A stretch of DNA of 64,000 nt from Brenneria nigrifluens DSM 30175 = ATCC 13028 (GTDB lineage Bacteria > Pseudomonadota > Gammaproteobacteria > Enterobacterales > Enterobacteriaceae), in NCBI RefSeq assembly GCF_005484965.1, contig NZ_CP034036.1, forward strand, positions 620,001 to 684,000. Direction: 5' to 3'. The position numbers were made by a program, and so were the translations under genes. Shown here in pieces: positions 42,772 to 51,049 of the stretch. The notes beneath the pieces were generated by a model. The model had not been told where the DNA came from. It saw nothing but the letters and a program-made list of their open reading frames with translations, and did not search any database. The number at the start of each line of letters is the position of its first letter. The first letter of the stretch is position 1.

Positions 42772-43386
42772 ATGTTGGCGGTGTATCTACAGGGATTTAT
42801 TCTTGGCGCAGCAATGATTCTGCCCCTGGGCCCGCAGAATGCGTTTGTCATGAATCAGGGGATTCGGCGGCAATATCACCTGATGATTGCGCTTCTGTGC
42901 TCGCTCAGCGATGTGGCGTTGATTTGCGCGGGCGTCTTCGGCGGCAGCGCGCTGCTCAGCCAGTCTTCATTACTGATGGGAGTGGTGACCTGGAGCGGCG
43001 TCGCTTTTCTGCTGTGGTACGGCTGGGGGGCGTTCAAGACGGCATTCAGCAAGGATTTGGCGCGGGTCGGAAGCGTGGTGATGAAGCAGAGCCGCGGGCG
43101 CATTATGGCGACCTTGCTGGCCGTCACCTGGCTTAATCCGCATGTCTATCTGGATACCTTTGTGGTGCTGGGCAGTCTGGGCAACCAGTTTGCCGATGGC
43201 GCCCGCGGCTGGTTTGCGCTGGGAACCATCACCGCGTCTTTCCTCTGGTTTTTTGCTCTGGCGCTGTTGGCGGCCTGGCTGGCCCCGTGGCTGAATACGC
43301 CGCGCGCGCAGCGGGCGATTAACCTGTTCGTCGGCGTGGTGATGTGGGGGATTGCATGCCAGTTGGCGCGCTACGGCTGGCAATAA
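42772..43386 (+). CDS. argO: Arginine exporter ArgO (LysE family)
   Basis: ArgO exports arginine, and canavanine or lysine in some hosts, across the inner membrane. The 204-residue product is hydrophobic with six predicted helices and the LysE-family signature ILPLGPQNAFVMNQG near the N terminus and WLNPHVYLDTFVVLG in the middle. The ATG at 42772 follows GGGAGACGGTG; a GTG sits one codon earlier. Its activator gene argP lies downstream, separated by yggE as in E. coli. Confidence 0.96.
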   Translation: MLAVYLQGFILGAAMILPLGPQNAFVMNQGIRRQYHLMIALLCSLSDVALICAGVFGGSALLSQSSLLMGVVTWSGVAFLLWYGWGAFKTAFSKDLARVGSVVMKQSRGRIMATLLAVTWLNPHVYLDTFVVLGSLGNQFADGARGWFALGTITASFLWFFALALLAAWLAPWLNTPRAQRAINLFVGVVMWGIACQLARYGWQ

Positions 43387-43541
43387 ATTACCCGGCTTTA
43401 CCCCCGGTTTCAGAAATTCACCTATATTTTGTTGTGTCGGCCGTGCGGTATGCTGCCCGTTAACCGCCGCGGTGGAAAATAGACGACGGTAAGCCGTTCA
43501 GGCGGCCGTCTTGGCGACAAAATATCAATAAAGGAGACATT

Positions 43542-44264
43542 GTGAAGCTAAAAGTATTGGCATTGGCCGCTATGGTTGGTTTAGGCGCCTCGGCTGTCGG
43601 GCTGGCCGCGGAATTGCCTGACGGCCCGCATATCGTGACGTCGGGCACCTCCAGCGTTGACGCCACGCCGGATATCGCCCGTCTGGCGATTGAGGTCAGC
43701 GTATCGTCCAAAGATGCCGCGGATGCGAAAAAACAGGTTGATGCCCGCGTCGCCCAGTATTTTGATTTTCTGGGAAAAAACGGCATTGAAAAGAAAGATA
43801 TCAATGCGGCCAACTTACGCACCCAACCCGAATATGATTACCTGAAGACCGGCGGATCGGTGCTGAAAGGGTATCGCGCGGTGCGCCAGGTCGAGGTAAC
43901 GCTGCGCCAGTTGGATAAGCTGAATGAGCTGCTGGATGGCGCGCTGAAGTCCGGTCTGAATGAAATCCGCACCGTCGATCTGGGGGTGGCCAATCCTGAT
44001 ACCTACCGTGACGAGGCGCGCAAAAAGGCCATTGAGCAGGCAACCAGTCAGGCACAATCCCTGGCTCAGGGATTTAACGCCAAGCTCGGACCGATTTACA
44101 GTATTCGCTACCACGTCGCCAACTATCAGCCGATGCCGGTGACCCGGATGTTTAAAACGGCGGATGTGGCGGCCCAAAGCGAAGCGGCGCAAACCTATGA
44201 ACAGCAAACCATCCACTTTGACGATCAGGTCGACGTGGTGTTTGAACTGCAGCGTAATCCATAA
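43542..44264 (+). CDS. yggE: SIMPL (DUF541) domain periplasmic protein YggE
   Basis: The 240-residue product has a signal peptide (about residues 1-23, VLALAAMVGLGASAVGLAAE) and one SIMPL domain with the conserved VTSGTSSVDATPDIARLAIE start and ANLRTQPEYDY in the middle. In E. coli YggE lowers oxidative stress by an unknown mechanism. Translation starts with GTG at 43542, after AAGGAGACATT. It is convergent with argP, 11 bp apart. Confidence 0.95.
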   Translation: MKLKVLALAAMVGLGASAVGLAAELPDGPHIVTSGTSSVDATPDIARLAIEVSVSSKDAADAKKQVDARVAQYFDFLGKNGIEKKDINAANLRTQPEYDYLKTGGSVLKGYRAVRQVEVTLRQLDKLNELLDGALKSGLNEIRTVDLGVANPDTYRDEARKKAIEQATSQAQSLAQGFNAKLGPIYSIRYHVANYQPMPVTRMFKTADVAAQSEAAQTYEQQTIHFDDQVDVVFELQRNP

Positions 44265-44275
44265 AAGAACGGCGT

Positions 44276-45169
44276 TTAAGACTGTCGCAGCACCTGATGT
44301 CCGTGCGCCAGCAGGGCGTCGGTAACCTTTCTCATCATCCTGCTTTCCGGGGCGAAACGGTGCCAGTAGAGCATCCGGCGCTGAAACAGCCCCGGCGTCA
44401 GATCAATCAGCTCGTTGTCGGCCAGTTCTTTCTCGATTTGCAGATGCGGGATCATACAACAGGTGGTGCCCTGGCGGGCCAACTGCACGAAGGCTTCTGA
44501 AGAGTTCACAATATGGCAGGGTACGCTGCCGGGGGATAAATCGAAGTTTTGCTGCAGGAATGCCTGATGCATATCATCGAGATGATCGAATGCCACCGCC
44601 GGCGCGCGTAACAGCGCCGCACGCGTCACGCCGTTGGGAAAATAGCGGGCGGCGAAAGCGGGGGAGGCGACAAACAGGTAGTCCAGAGCGCCCAGTTTAT
44701 CCACCAGACAGCTTGGCAGCGGCTGTGGTTGAATACTCACCGCGCCCACCACTTCGCCGCGGCGTAATCTTTCCTGGGTCCGGGTTTCGTCCTCCACCTG
44801 CAGGTTCAGCCGGATGGGCGAGTCCGCCAGCACCGGTTGCAGGGCCGGCAGCAGCCAGGTCGCCAGACTGTCGGCGTTGATCGCCAGCGACAGCAGCAGC
44901 GGAATGTCGCTGCTGGCTTCATTACCCAGCCACTCCTCTTCCAGCAGCTCGACCTGATGCAGCAGCGCCAACAGTTTCTGCCCTTGCTCCGTGGGGCGGG
45001 GAGGGATGGTCCTGACTAACAACGGCTGACCGAACAGATTTTCGAGTTGCTTGATGCGCTGGGATACCGCCGATTGCGTGATGCATAGTTTCTGCGCGGC
45101 GCGCTCAAAACCCCGTTCGCGGATAACGGCGTCCAAAGCCTGAAGCGTTCGATAGTCCGGGCGTTTCAT
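44276..45169 (-). CDS. argP: LysR-type regulator ArgP (IciA)
   Basis: ArgP activates argO and other genes with arginine and is inhibited by lysine. The 297-residue LysR protein has an N-terminal helix-turn-helix (DYRTLQALDAVIRERGFERA, ITQSAVSQRIKQLE) and an effector-binding C-terminal domain. The length equals E. coli ArgP. It is divergent from rpiA, with a shared region of about 200 bp that includes an 8-bp stem and a TATAAT. Confidence 0.97.
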   Translation of the reverse strand: MKRPDYRTLQALDAVIRERGFERAAQKLCITQSAVSQRIKQLENLFGQPLLVRTIPPRPTEQGQKLLALLHQVELLEEEWLGNEASSDIPLLLSLAINADSLATWLLPALQPVLADSPIRLNLQVEDETRTQERLRRGEVVGAVSIQPQPLPSCLVDKLGALDYLFVASPAFAARYFPNGVTRAALLRAPAVAFDHLDDMHQAFLQQNFDLSPGSVPCHIVNSSEAFVQLARQGTTCCMIPHLQIEKELADNELIDLTPGLFQRRMLYWHRFAPESRMMRKVTDALLAHGHQVLRQS

Positions 45170-45282
45170 GAAAGTAAAAATTCCTCTGAACGAAATCTAT
45201 TTTTTCACTATGCCACATTTTGCGCTTTTCCATGCAGAAATCTTATATACCTGCGGCGGCGATAAAATAATGCGCCGACGGC

Positions 45283-45324
45283 GGGGGGAATTTACGCCAT
45301 TTCCCCCCATGGGTGTTCTATAAT
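45283..45324 (+). promoter_or_regulatory. rpiA promoter region with G-rich stem
   Basis: A consensus -10 TATAAT lies at 45319-45324, 46 bp before the rpiA start. The stem GGGGGGAA/TTCCCCCC (45283-45290 with 45301-45308) overlaps where the -35 would be, so it may affect promoter access from either side of the argP-rpiA gap. Confidence 0.6.
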
Positions 45325-45370
45325 ACGCCCACGTTTTCGTACTTTCGTAGCTATGGGCCTGAAACAGACT

Positions 45371-46027
45371 ATGACACAGGATGAACTGAAAAAAGCAGTT
45401 GGCTGGGCGGCGCTGGATTACGTTCGCCCCGATACCATCGTTGGGGTGGGGACCGGTTCGACCGCCGCGCATTTTATCGATGCGCTGGGGTCGATCAAAC
45501 AGCAGATTACCGGCGCGGTATCCAGCTCCGACGCCTCGACGGCCAAACTGAAAAGCCTGGGGATCCCGGTTTTTGACTGTAACGAGGTGGATTCCCTGGA
45601 TGTGTACGTCGACGGCGCGGACGAGATCAACGGGCATATGCAGATGATAAAGGGCGGCGGCGCGGCGCTGACCCGGGAAAAAATCATTGCCGCCATCGCC
45701 CGTCAGTTTATCTGCATTGTCGATGAGTCAAAACAGGTTGACGTGCTGGGTAAATTTCCACTGCCGGTTGAGGTGATTCCCATGGCCAGGGCTTATGTGG
45801 CGCGGGAACTGGCCAAAATGGGCGGACAGCCGGAATATCGCCAGGGCGTGGTGACCGATAACGGCAATATTATTCTCGATGTTCACAACCTGAACATTAT
45901 GGATGCGGTTGCCGTTGAGAATCACATAAACGGTATTGCCGGCGTCGTCACCGTGGGGCTTTTCGCCAACCGCGGCGCGGATGTGGCGCTGGTCGGCACC
46001 TCGACAGGAGTGAAAACGGTGAGGTAA
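45371..46027 (+). CDS. rpiA: Ribose-5-phosphate isomerase A
   Basis: RpiA interconverts ribose 5-phosphate and ribulose 5-phosphate in the pentose phosphate pathway. The 218-residue product has the substrate motifs GVGTGSTAAHFI, YVDGADEINGHMQMIKGGGAALTREKI and GKFPLPVEVIP, and is one residue short of E. coli RpiA. The ATG at 45371 gives the conserved MTQDELKK start; six codons upstream are excluded. A GC-rich inverted repeat follows the stop at about 46032. Confidence 0.98.
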   Translation: MTQDELKKAVGWAALDYVRPDTIVGVGTGSTAAHFIDALGSIKQQITGAVSSSDASTAKLKSLGIPVFDCNEVDSLDVYVDGADEINGHMQMIKGGGAALTREKIIAAIARQFICIVDESKQVDVLGKFPLPVEVIPMARAYVARELAKMGGQPEYRQGVVTDNGNIILDVHNLNIMDAVAVENHINGIAGVVTVGLFANRGADVALVGTSTGVKTVR

Positions 46028-46324
46028 CGCTCCCGCCTCCGGGGCGTGAGCGGGATTGCCGCGCCGGAAAATTTTTTGTATAAAAATACATTTGTCGTCT
46101 ACAGCTCATTTTTGGCACTTAATATCACTTTTTCTTATTTTATTTATCGTCGATATGGCGATGTGTTTATTTAGCCATATTTTTTGCCGGAAATGTTGAG
46201 CGCTCCTCCCACGAGCCGTACGAGAGAGGCAATCGTTTGTATTGAAGACGGCGTAATTTTTGTTATGTTGGCAGAGGCTGTTTAGCAAACTGCCGCATCT
46301 GAAGTCTGAAAATAAGGTCGGGAA
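46028..46324. other. rpiA-serA intergenic region
   Basis: 297 bp with no gene I can support. It begins with an inverted repeat (TCCCGC and GCGGGA near 46032-46055) that may end rpiA transcripts, then an AT-rich stretch. The serA promoter lies here, but I saw no operator I could name. Confidence 0.5.
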
Positions 46325-47554
46325 ATGGCAAAGGTATCATTAGAAAAAGATAAGATTAAGTTTCTGTTCGTTGAAGGGGTGCATCAGAGCGCGCTGGAAA
46401 ATCTGCGCGCCGCGGGTTACACCAACATCGAATATCACAAAGGCGCACTGGATCCGGAAGCGTTGAAAGCCTCCATCCGCGACGCGCATTTCGTCGGTAT
46501 TCGCTCGCGTACGCACCTGACGGAAGACGTTTTCTCCGCCGCTGAAAAACTGATTGCGGTCGGCTGTTTTTGTATCGGTACCAATCAGGTTGAACTGCCG
46601 TCGGCGACAAAACGCGGTATTCCGGTATTCAACGCGCCTTTTTCCAATACCCGCTCGGTAGCTGAGATGGTGCTTGGCGAAATGCTGTTGCTGCTGCGCG
46701 GTATTCCGGCGGCGAACGCCAAAGCGCATCGCGGCGTCTGGCACAAGCTGGCCGTCGGTTCCTATGAAGCACGCGGCAAGAAGCTGGGCATCATCGGCTA
46801 CGGTCATATCGGTATGCAGTTGGGCATTCTGGCGGAAAGTCTGGGTATGCACGTTTATTTCTATGATATCGAAAGTAAGCTCCCGCTGGGGAATGCCCAG
46901 CAGGTTCGCCATTTTTCCGATCTGCTGAATATGAGCGACGTGGTCAGCCTGCATGTGCCGGAAACGGAAAGTACCCAGAATATGATGGGGGCCGAAGAGC
47001 TGACGCTGATGAAGCCGGGTTCGATTCTGATTAACGCGTCGCGCGGTACGGTGGTTGATATTGCCGCGCTGTCCGAGGCATTGACCAGCAAGCATATCGC
47101 CGGCGCGGCGATTGACGTCTTCCCGCAAGAGCCGGCATCCAACAGCGATCCGTTTCTGTCACCGCTATGCGAGTTTGATAACGTGTTGCTGACGCCGCAT
47201 ATCGGTGGTTCAACGCAGGAAGCTCAGGAAAATATCGGTGCCGAAGTCGCCGGAAAACTGGCTAAATATTCGGATAATGGCTCCACGCTGTCCGCGGTCA
47301 ACTTCCCTGAAGTTTCACTGCCCGTTCATGGCGAACGCGCCCGCCTGCTGCACATTCACGAAAATCGCCCTGGCGTACTGACGCAGATTAACCAGATTTT
47401 TGCCGAACAGGGCATCAATATCGCGGCGCAGTATTTGCAAACCAGCGCGGAGATTGGTTATGTGGTGATTGATGTTGAAACTGACGGCGCGCATACGGCG
47501 TTACAACTGATGAAAGCGATACCCGGCACTATCCGTGCCCGTCTGTTGTACTGA
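46325..47554 (+). CDS. serA: D-3-phosphoglycerate dehydrogenase
   Basis: SerA oxidises 3-phosphoglycerate, the first step of serine synthesis, and is inhibited by serine. The 409-residue product has the NAD-binding motif LGIIGYGHIGMQLG (about residues 155-168), NASRGTVVDIAAL, TPHIGGSTQEAQENIG with the active-site histidine, and a C-terminal ACT domain (HENRPGVLTQINQIFAEQGI). It is one residue short of E. coli SerA. The next E. coli genes (ygfA, ssrS, zapA) are absent; a dispersed repeat follows instead. Confidence 0.98.
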   Translation: MAKVSLEKDKIKFLFVEGVHQSALENLRAAGYTNIEYHKGALDPEALKASIRDAHFVGIRSRTHLTEDVFSAAEKLIAVGCFCIGTNQVELPSATKRGIPVFNAPFSNTRSVAEMVLGEMLLLLRGIPAANAKAHRGVWHKLAVGSYEARGKKLGIIGYGHIGMQLGILAESLGMHVYFYDIESKLPLGNAQQVRHFSDLLNMSDVVSLHVPETESTQNMMGAEELTLMKPGSILINASRGTVVDIAALSEALTSKHIAGAAIDVFPQEPASNSDPFLSPLCEFDNVLLTPHIGGSTQEAQENIGAEVAGKLAKYSDNGSTLSAVNFPEVSLPVHGERARLLHIHENRPGVLTQINQIFAEQGINIAAQYLQTSAEIGYVVIDVETDGAHTALQLMKAIPGTIRARLLY

Positions 47555-47590
47555 TAAGTTTAGTTTGCCGACAAAGCTGTCTGTGAGTCT

Positions 47591-47675
47591 GAGATACACG
47601 GGCCTACCGTACCGAGGGGCGCTCCGGCGGCTTACGCCGCTACGGCCCCTCGCCACGCTCTCCCTAATATCAAAC
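47591..47675 (+). repeat. Dispersed palindromic repeat, family A (short copy)
   Basis: The segment has an outer stem CGAGGGGC/GCCCCTCG (47613-47620 with 47645-47652) enclosing GCGGC-ttac-GCCGC, flanked by GAGATAC on one side and CACGCTCTCCCTAATA on the other. A second copy in the opposite orientation lies at 60801-60960 with matching outer arms and an added central block. It sits directly after serA and may also act as its transcript end. Confidence 0.8.
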
Positions 47676-47725
47676 TTTATTCAGCGGTCTGTGACCAGCC
47701 CCTCTCCGGGGCTGGTGTTTCCCCG

Positions 47726-48727
47726 TCAGAAGGCAATAACCACCTTGCCGCGCATATGTCCTTCCAGCACTTTCCGATGAGCCTGGCGTAGCGTTTCAAC
47801 GCTCAGCCCCTGCAAGGTTTCGCTTGCCGTTCCCTGTAATTTTCCCGTATCGATCAAATGGGCGACCTCCTGCAGAATTTCTCCCTGCCGGCTGATATCG
47901 GGCGTGTTGAACATGCTGCGGGTAAACATGAATTCCCAATGCAGCACGGCGCTTTTTAGCTTCAGGGCGTTTTGATCGAGCGGATGCTGATTTTCCACGA
48001 TGGTGCAGATGTGTCCCAGCGGGGCAATCAGTTTGCTGATGGCATCCCAGTGGCCGTCGGTATCATTCAGGCAGAAAATATAGTCTACCTGTTTGATGCC
48101 TTCTTTTTCCAGCCCGTCAACCAGATGGCGATAATCGACTACCAGATGCGCCCCGCGCTGGCGACACCATTCCGCCGAATCAGGGCGCGACGCCGTGGCG
48201 ATGATTTTTACCGGGCTGCGCAGGGCGGCAAGCGAAATCGCCAGCGATCCTACGCCGCCGGCCCCGCCGATAATCAGCAGCGTTTTTTCTTCATCCGCCT
48301 GCTGGATTTTCAGATGTTCAAATAAGCCTTCCCAGGCGGTAAGGGAGGTGAGCGGCAGCGCCGCGGCCGCGGGCCAGTCCAGCGAGACGGGTTTATGCGC
48401 CGCGATGCGGGCGTCGATCAACTGATGGGTACTGTTGCTGCCGGGGCGGGTAATATCGCCGGCATACCATACTTCGTCGCCCACTCTGAAATTGCCGACG
48501 GCGTTGCCGGTTTTCACCACCACGCCGCTGGCGTCCCAGCCGAGGATGCGCGGCTGTTGTAAACCGTTTTGGCGCAGCCCGGCATGCACTTTGGTATCGA
48601 CCGGATTAACGGAAACCGCTTTAACCTCCACCAGAAGATCGTATTCGCCCGGTTCGGGGATTTCCTGGGTAATGGTGATAAAGTTTTCCGGCTGCCGGGG
48701 GTCAACGGCTATCGCATGAGCGGTCAT
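47726..48727 (-). CDS. Zinc-binding-alcohol-dehydrogenase-family quinone oxidoreductase
   Basis: The 333-residue medium-chain dehydrogenase/reductase has the GroES-like N-terminal domain (VEVKAVSVNPVDTKV, GWDASGVVVKTG) and a Rossmann domain with LLIIGGAGGVGSLAISLA. The catalytic-zinc ligands of true alcohol dehydrogenases are not evident, so a quinone oxidoreductase-type enzyme using NADPH is more likely. Substrate is unknown. The ATG at 48727 follows AAGAGGAA; a 22-codon extension is rejected. The gene lies alone between two dispersed repeats (47591-47675 and 48782-48979). Confidence 0.88.
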   Translation of the reverse strand: MTAHAIAVDPRQPENFITITQEIPEPGEYDLLVEVKAVSVNPVDTKVHAGLRQNGLQQPRILGWDASGVVVKTGNAVGNFRVGDEVWYAGDITRPGSNSTHQLIDARIAAHKPVSLDWPAAAALPLTSLTAWEGLFEHLKIQQADEEKTLLIIGGAGGVGSLAISLAALRSPVKIIATASRPDSAEWCRQRGAHLVVDYRHLVDGLEKEGIKQVDYIFCLNDTDGHWDAISKLIAPLGHICTIVENQHPLDQNALKLKSAVLHWEFMFTRSMFNTPDISRQGEILQEVAHLIDTGKLQGTASETLQGLSVETLRQAHRKVLEGHMRGKVVIAF

Positions 48728-48781
48728 GGTGTGGTTCCTCTTTTGGTTTATTGCTGCACATGTCTTGCTTAATACACAGTG

Positions 48782-48979
<198 letters not shown>

Positions 48980-49038
48980 GAACGGCATTGTGCCGAGAGG
49001 ATAACGCGTTTTTTCGATTAGCGCTCCGTAGGGGAGAG

Positions 49039-49064
49039 CAAAACGGCCCGCGGGCGCGGGCCGT
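49039..49064 (-). terminator. Terminator after ettA
   Basis: On the minus strand ACGGCCCG and CGGGCCGT pair around six bases and are followed by TTTGC. It lies just past the ettA stop (49072). Confidence 0.85.
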
Positions 49065-49071
49065 CGGGCAT

Positions 49072-50739
49072 TTACTTGGCGATCTTTTTGTATTTGATAC
49101 GGTGCGGTTCCAGAGCGTCGGCGCCGAGCGTACGCTTCTTGTACTCTTCGTATTCGGTAAAATTGCCTTCGAAGAACTCCACTTTCCCCTCATCCTGATA
49201 ATCCAGAATGTGGGTGGCGATACGGTCGAGGAACCAGCGGTCGTGCGAGATCACCAGGGCGCAGCCGGGGAATTCCAGCAGGGCGTTTTCCAGCGCGCGC
49301 AGGGTTTCGATATCCAGGTCGTTGGTGGGTTCGTCAAGCAGTAGAACGTTGCCGCCCACCTGCAACAGCTTCGCCAGATGCAGACGGCCGCGCTCGCCGC
49401 CGGAGAGTTCGCCGACGCGCTTACCCTGATCGACCCCTTTGAAGTTGAAACGGCCCACGTAGGCGCGGCTTGGCATCTCGGTGCTGCCGATACGCATGAT
49501 ATCCTGCCCGCCGGAAACCTCTTCCCACACGGTTTTACCGTTGTCCATCGCGTCGCGGAACTGATCGACCGACGCCAGCTTCACCGTTTCGCCCAGTTCG
49601 ATGGTGCCGCTATCCGGCTGCTCTTGGCCGGACATCATGCGGAACAGCGTCGATTTACCGGCGCCGTTCGGCCCGATGATGCCGACGATCGCCCCTTTCG
49701 GCACCGAGAAGGAGAGCCCGTCGATCAACTGGCGTTCGCCATAGGATTTTCTCAGGCCGGCGACTTCAACCACTTTATCGCCCAGGCGCGGACCCGGTGG
49801 AATAAACAGTTCGTTGGTTTCGTTGCGTTTCTGGTATTCCGTGCTGTTAAGCTCTTCAAAGCGCGCCAGACGCGCCTTGCCCTTGGACTGGCGGCCTTTG
49901 GCTCCCTGACGCACCCACTCCAGCTCTTTCTCGATGGATTTGCGCCGCGCCGCTTCGGAAGAGGCTTCCTGCGCCAGACGCTGATCTTTCTGCTCCAGCC
50001 AGGAAGAGTAGTTGCCTTCCCAGGGAATGCCTTCGCCGCGGTCCAGTTCCAGAATCCAGCCCGCGACGTTATCAAGAAAGTAACGGTCGTGGGTGATGGC
50101 CACCACGGTGCCCTCGAAGTCGTGCAGGAAGCGCTCCAGCCAGGCCACGGATTCCGCATCCAGGTGGTTGGTGGGTTCGTCCAGCAGCAGCATGTCCGGT
50201 TTTTCCAGCAGCAGGCGGCACAGCGCTACGCGGCGGCGCTCGCCGCCGGAAAGATTGGCGACTTTGGCGTCCCAGTCCGGCAGGCGCAGCGCATCCGCCG
50301 CCCGCTCCAGCTGGTTGTTCAGGTTGTGGCCGTCGTGGGCCTGGATGATCTCTTCCAGTTTGCCCTGCTCGGCGGCCAGTTTATCGAAATCCGCATCCGG
50401 TTCGGCGTACAGGGCATACACTTCATCCAGGCGTTTCAGCGCCTCCACCACTTCGGCTACGGCTTCCTCAACCGATTCGCGCACGCTATGCTCCGGGTTG
50501 AGTTGCGGTTCCTGCGGCAGATAGCCGATTTTGATGCCGGGTTGCGGGCGGGCCTCGCCTTCAATGTCCTTATCGATGCCGGCCATAATGCGCAGCAGCG
50601 TCGATTTACCGGCTCCGTTCAGGCCCAGCACGCCAATTTTGGCGCCGGGGAAAAAGCTGAGGGAGATGTTTTTCAGAATATGACGCTTCGGCGGAACGAC
50701 TTTACCGACGCGATGCATGGTATAAACATATTGAGCCAC
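49072..50739 (-). CDS. ettA: Energy-dependent translational throttle protein EttA (ABC-F)
   Basis: EttA is a soluble ABC-F ATPase that binds the ribosomal E site and gates entry into elongation by ATP/ADP ratio. The 555-residue product has two ABC domains, each with a Walker A (GLNGAGKSTLLRI and GPNGAGKSTLFRM) and a signature (LSGGERRRVAL and LSGGERGRLHL), and the arm and linker between them. Translation begins at GTG (50739), giving the conserved AQYVYTMHRVGKVVPPKRHI start and the E. coli length; the 80-codon upstream extension is not supported. It is divergent from slt. Confidence 0.97.
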   Translation of the reverse strand: MAQYVYTMHRVGKVVPPKRHILKNISLSFFPGAKIGVLGLNGAGKSTLLRIMAGIDKDIEGEARPQPGIKIGYLPQEPQLNPEHSVRESVEEAVAEVVEALKRLDEVYALYAEPDADFDKLAAEQGKLEEIIQAHDGHNLNNQLERAADALRLPDWDAKVANLSGGERRRVALCRLLLEKPDMLLLDEPTNHLDAESVAWLERFLHDFEGTVVAITHDRYFLDNVAGWILELDRGEGIPWEGNYSSWLEQKDQRLAQEASSEAARRKSIEKELEWVRQGAKGRQSKGKARLARFEELNSTEYQKRNETNELFIPPGPRLGDKVVEVAGLRKSYGERQLIDGLSFSVPKGAIVGIIGPNGAGKSTLFRMMSGQEQPDSGTIELGETVKLASVDQFRDAMDNGKTVWEEVSGGQDIMRIGSTEMPSRAYVGRFNFKGVDQGKRVGELSGGERGRLHLAKLLQVGGNVLLLDEPTNDLDIETLRALENALLEFPGCALVISHDRWFLDRIATHILDYQDEGKVEFFEGNFTEYEEYKKRTLGADALEPHRIKYKKIAK

Positions 50740-51049
50740 GTTGCGACTTCGCCTCTTTCTGTCTGTGTTGTATTGACACGATGACGCCTTTGCGGCGGAT
50801 CGATCATTCTGATCCCGGAGTGTAGCCGGTTTCGGCGCCCGATCCCAGCTATCCGGCCATTTGCCGTGATGGGTAGACGGCGAAGCCGCCCCCATTGAGG
50901 AAAAGATGCGCATGGTTCGGCATTCTGCCCGATTGGCATGTCGTTGTTTTGTATGATGTGCCACACTTGAACAGTGCAAGCAGGATAACGGCGATTTTTT
51001 TGCGCAAGCGGTTTGCTGGCGTTGATATTTTGCGTCATGTCGATAACGG
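50740..51049. other. ettA-slt divergent promoter region
   Basis: 310 bp with no gene I can support. On the ettA side a ribosome site AAAGAGGCGAAG precedes its GTG start. On the slt side TATGAT (50952-50957) is a possible -10. No named operator was seen. Confidence 0.5.

Noticed and set aside
50740..50979. 80-codon N-terminal extension of ettA.
   Set aside because: The extension is low-conservation leader sequence; the GTG at 50739 gives the exact family start and length.
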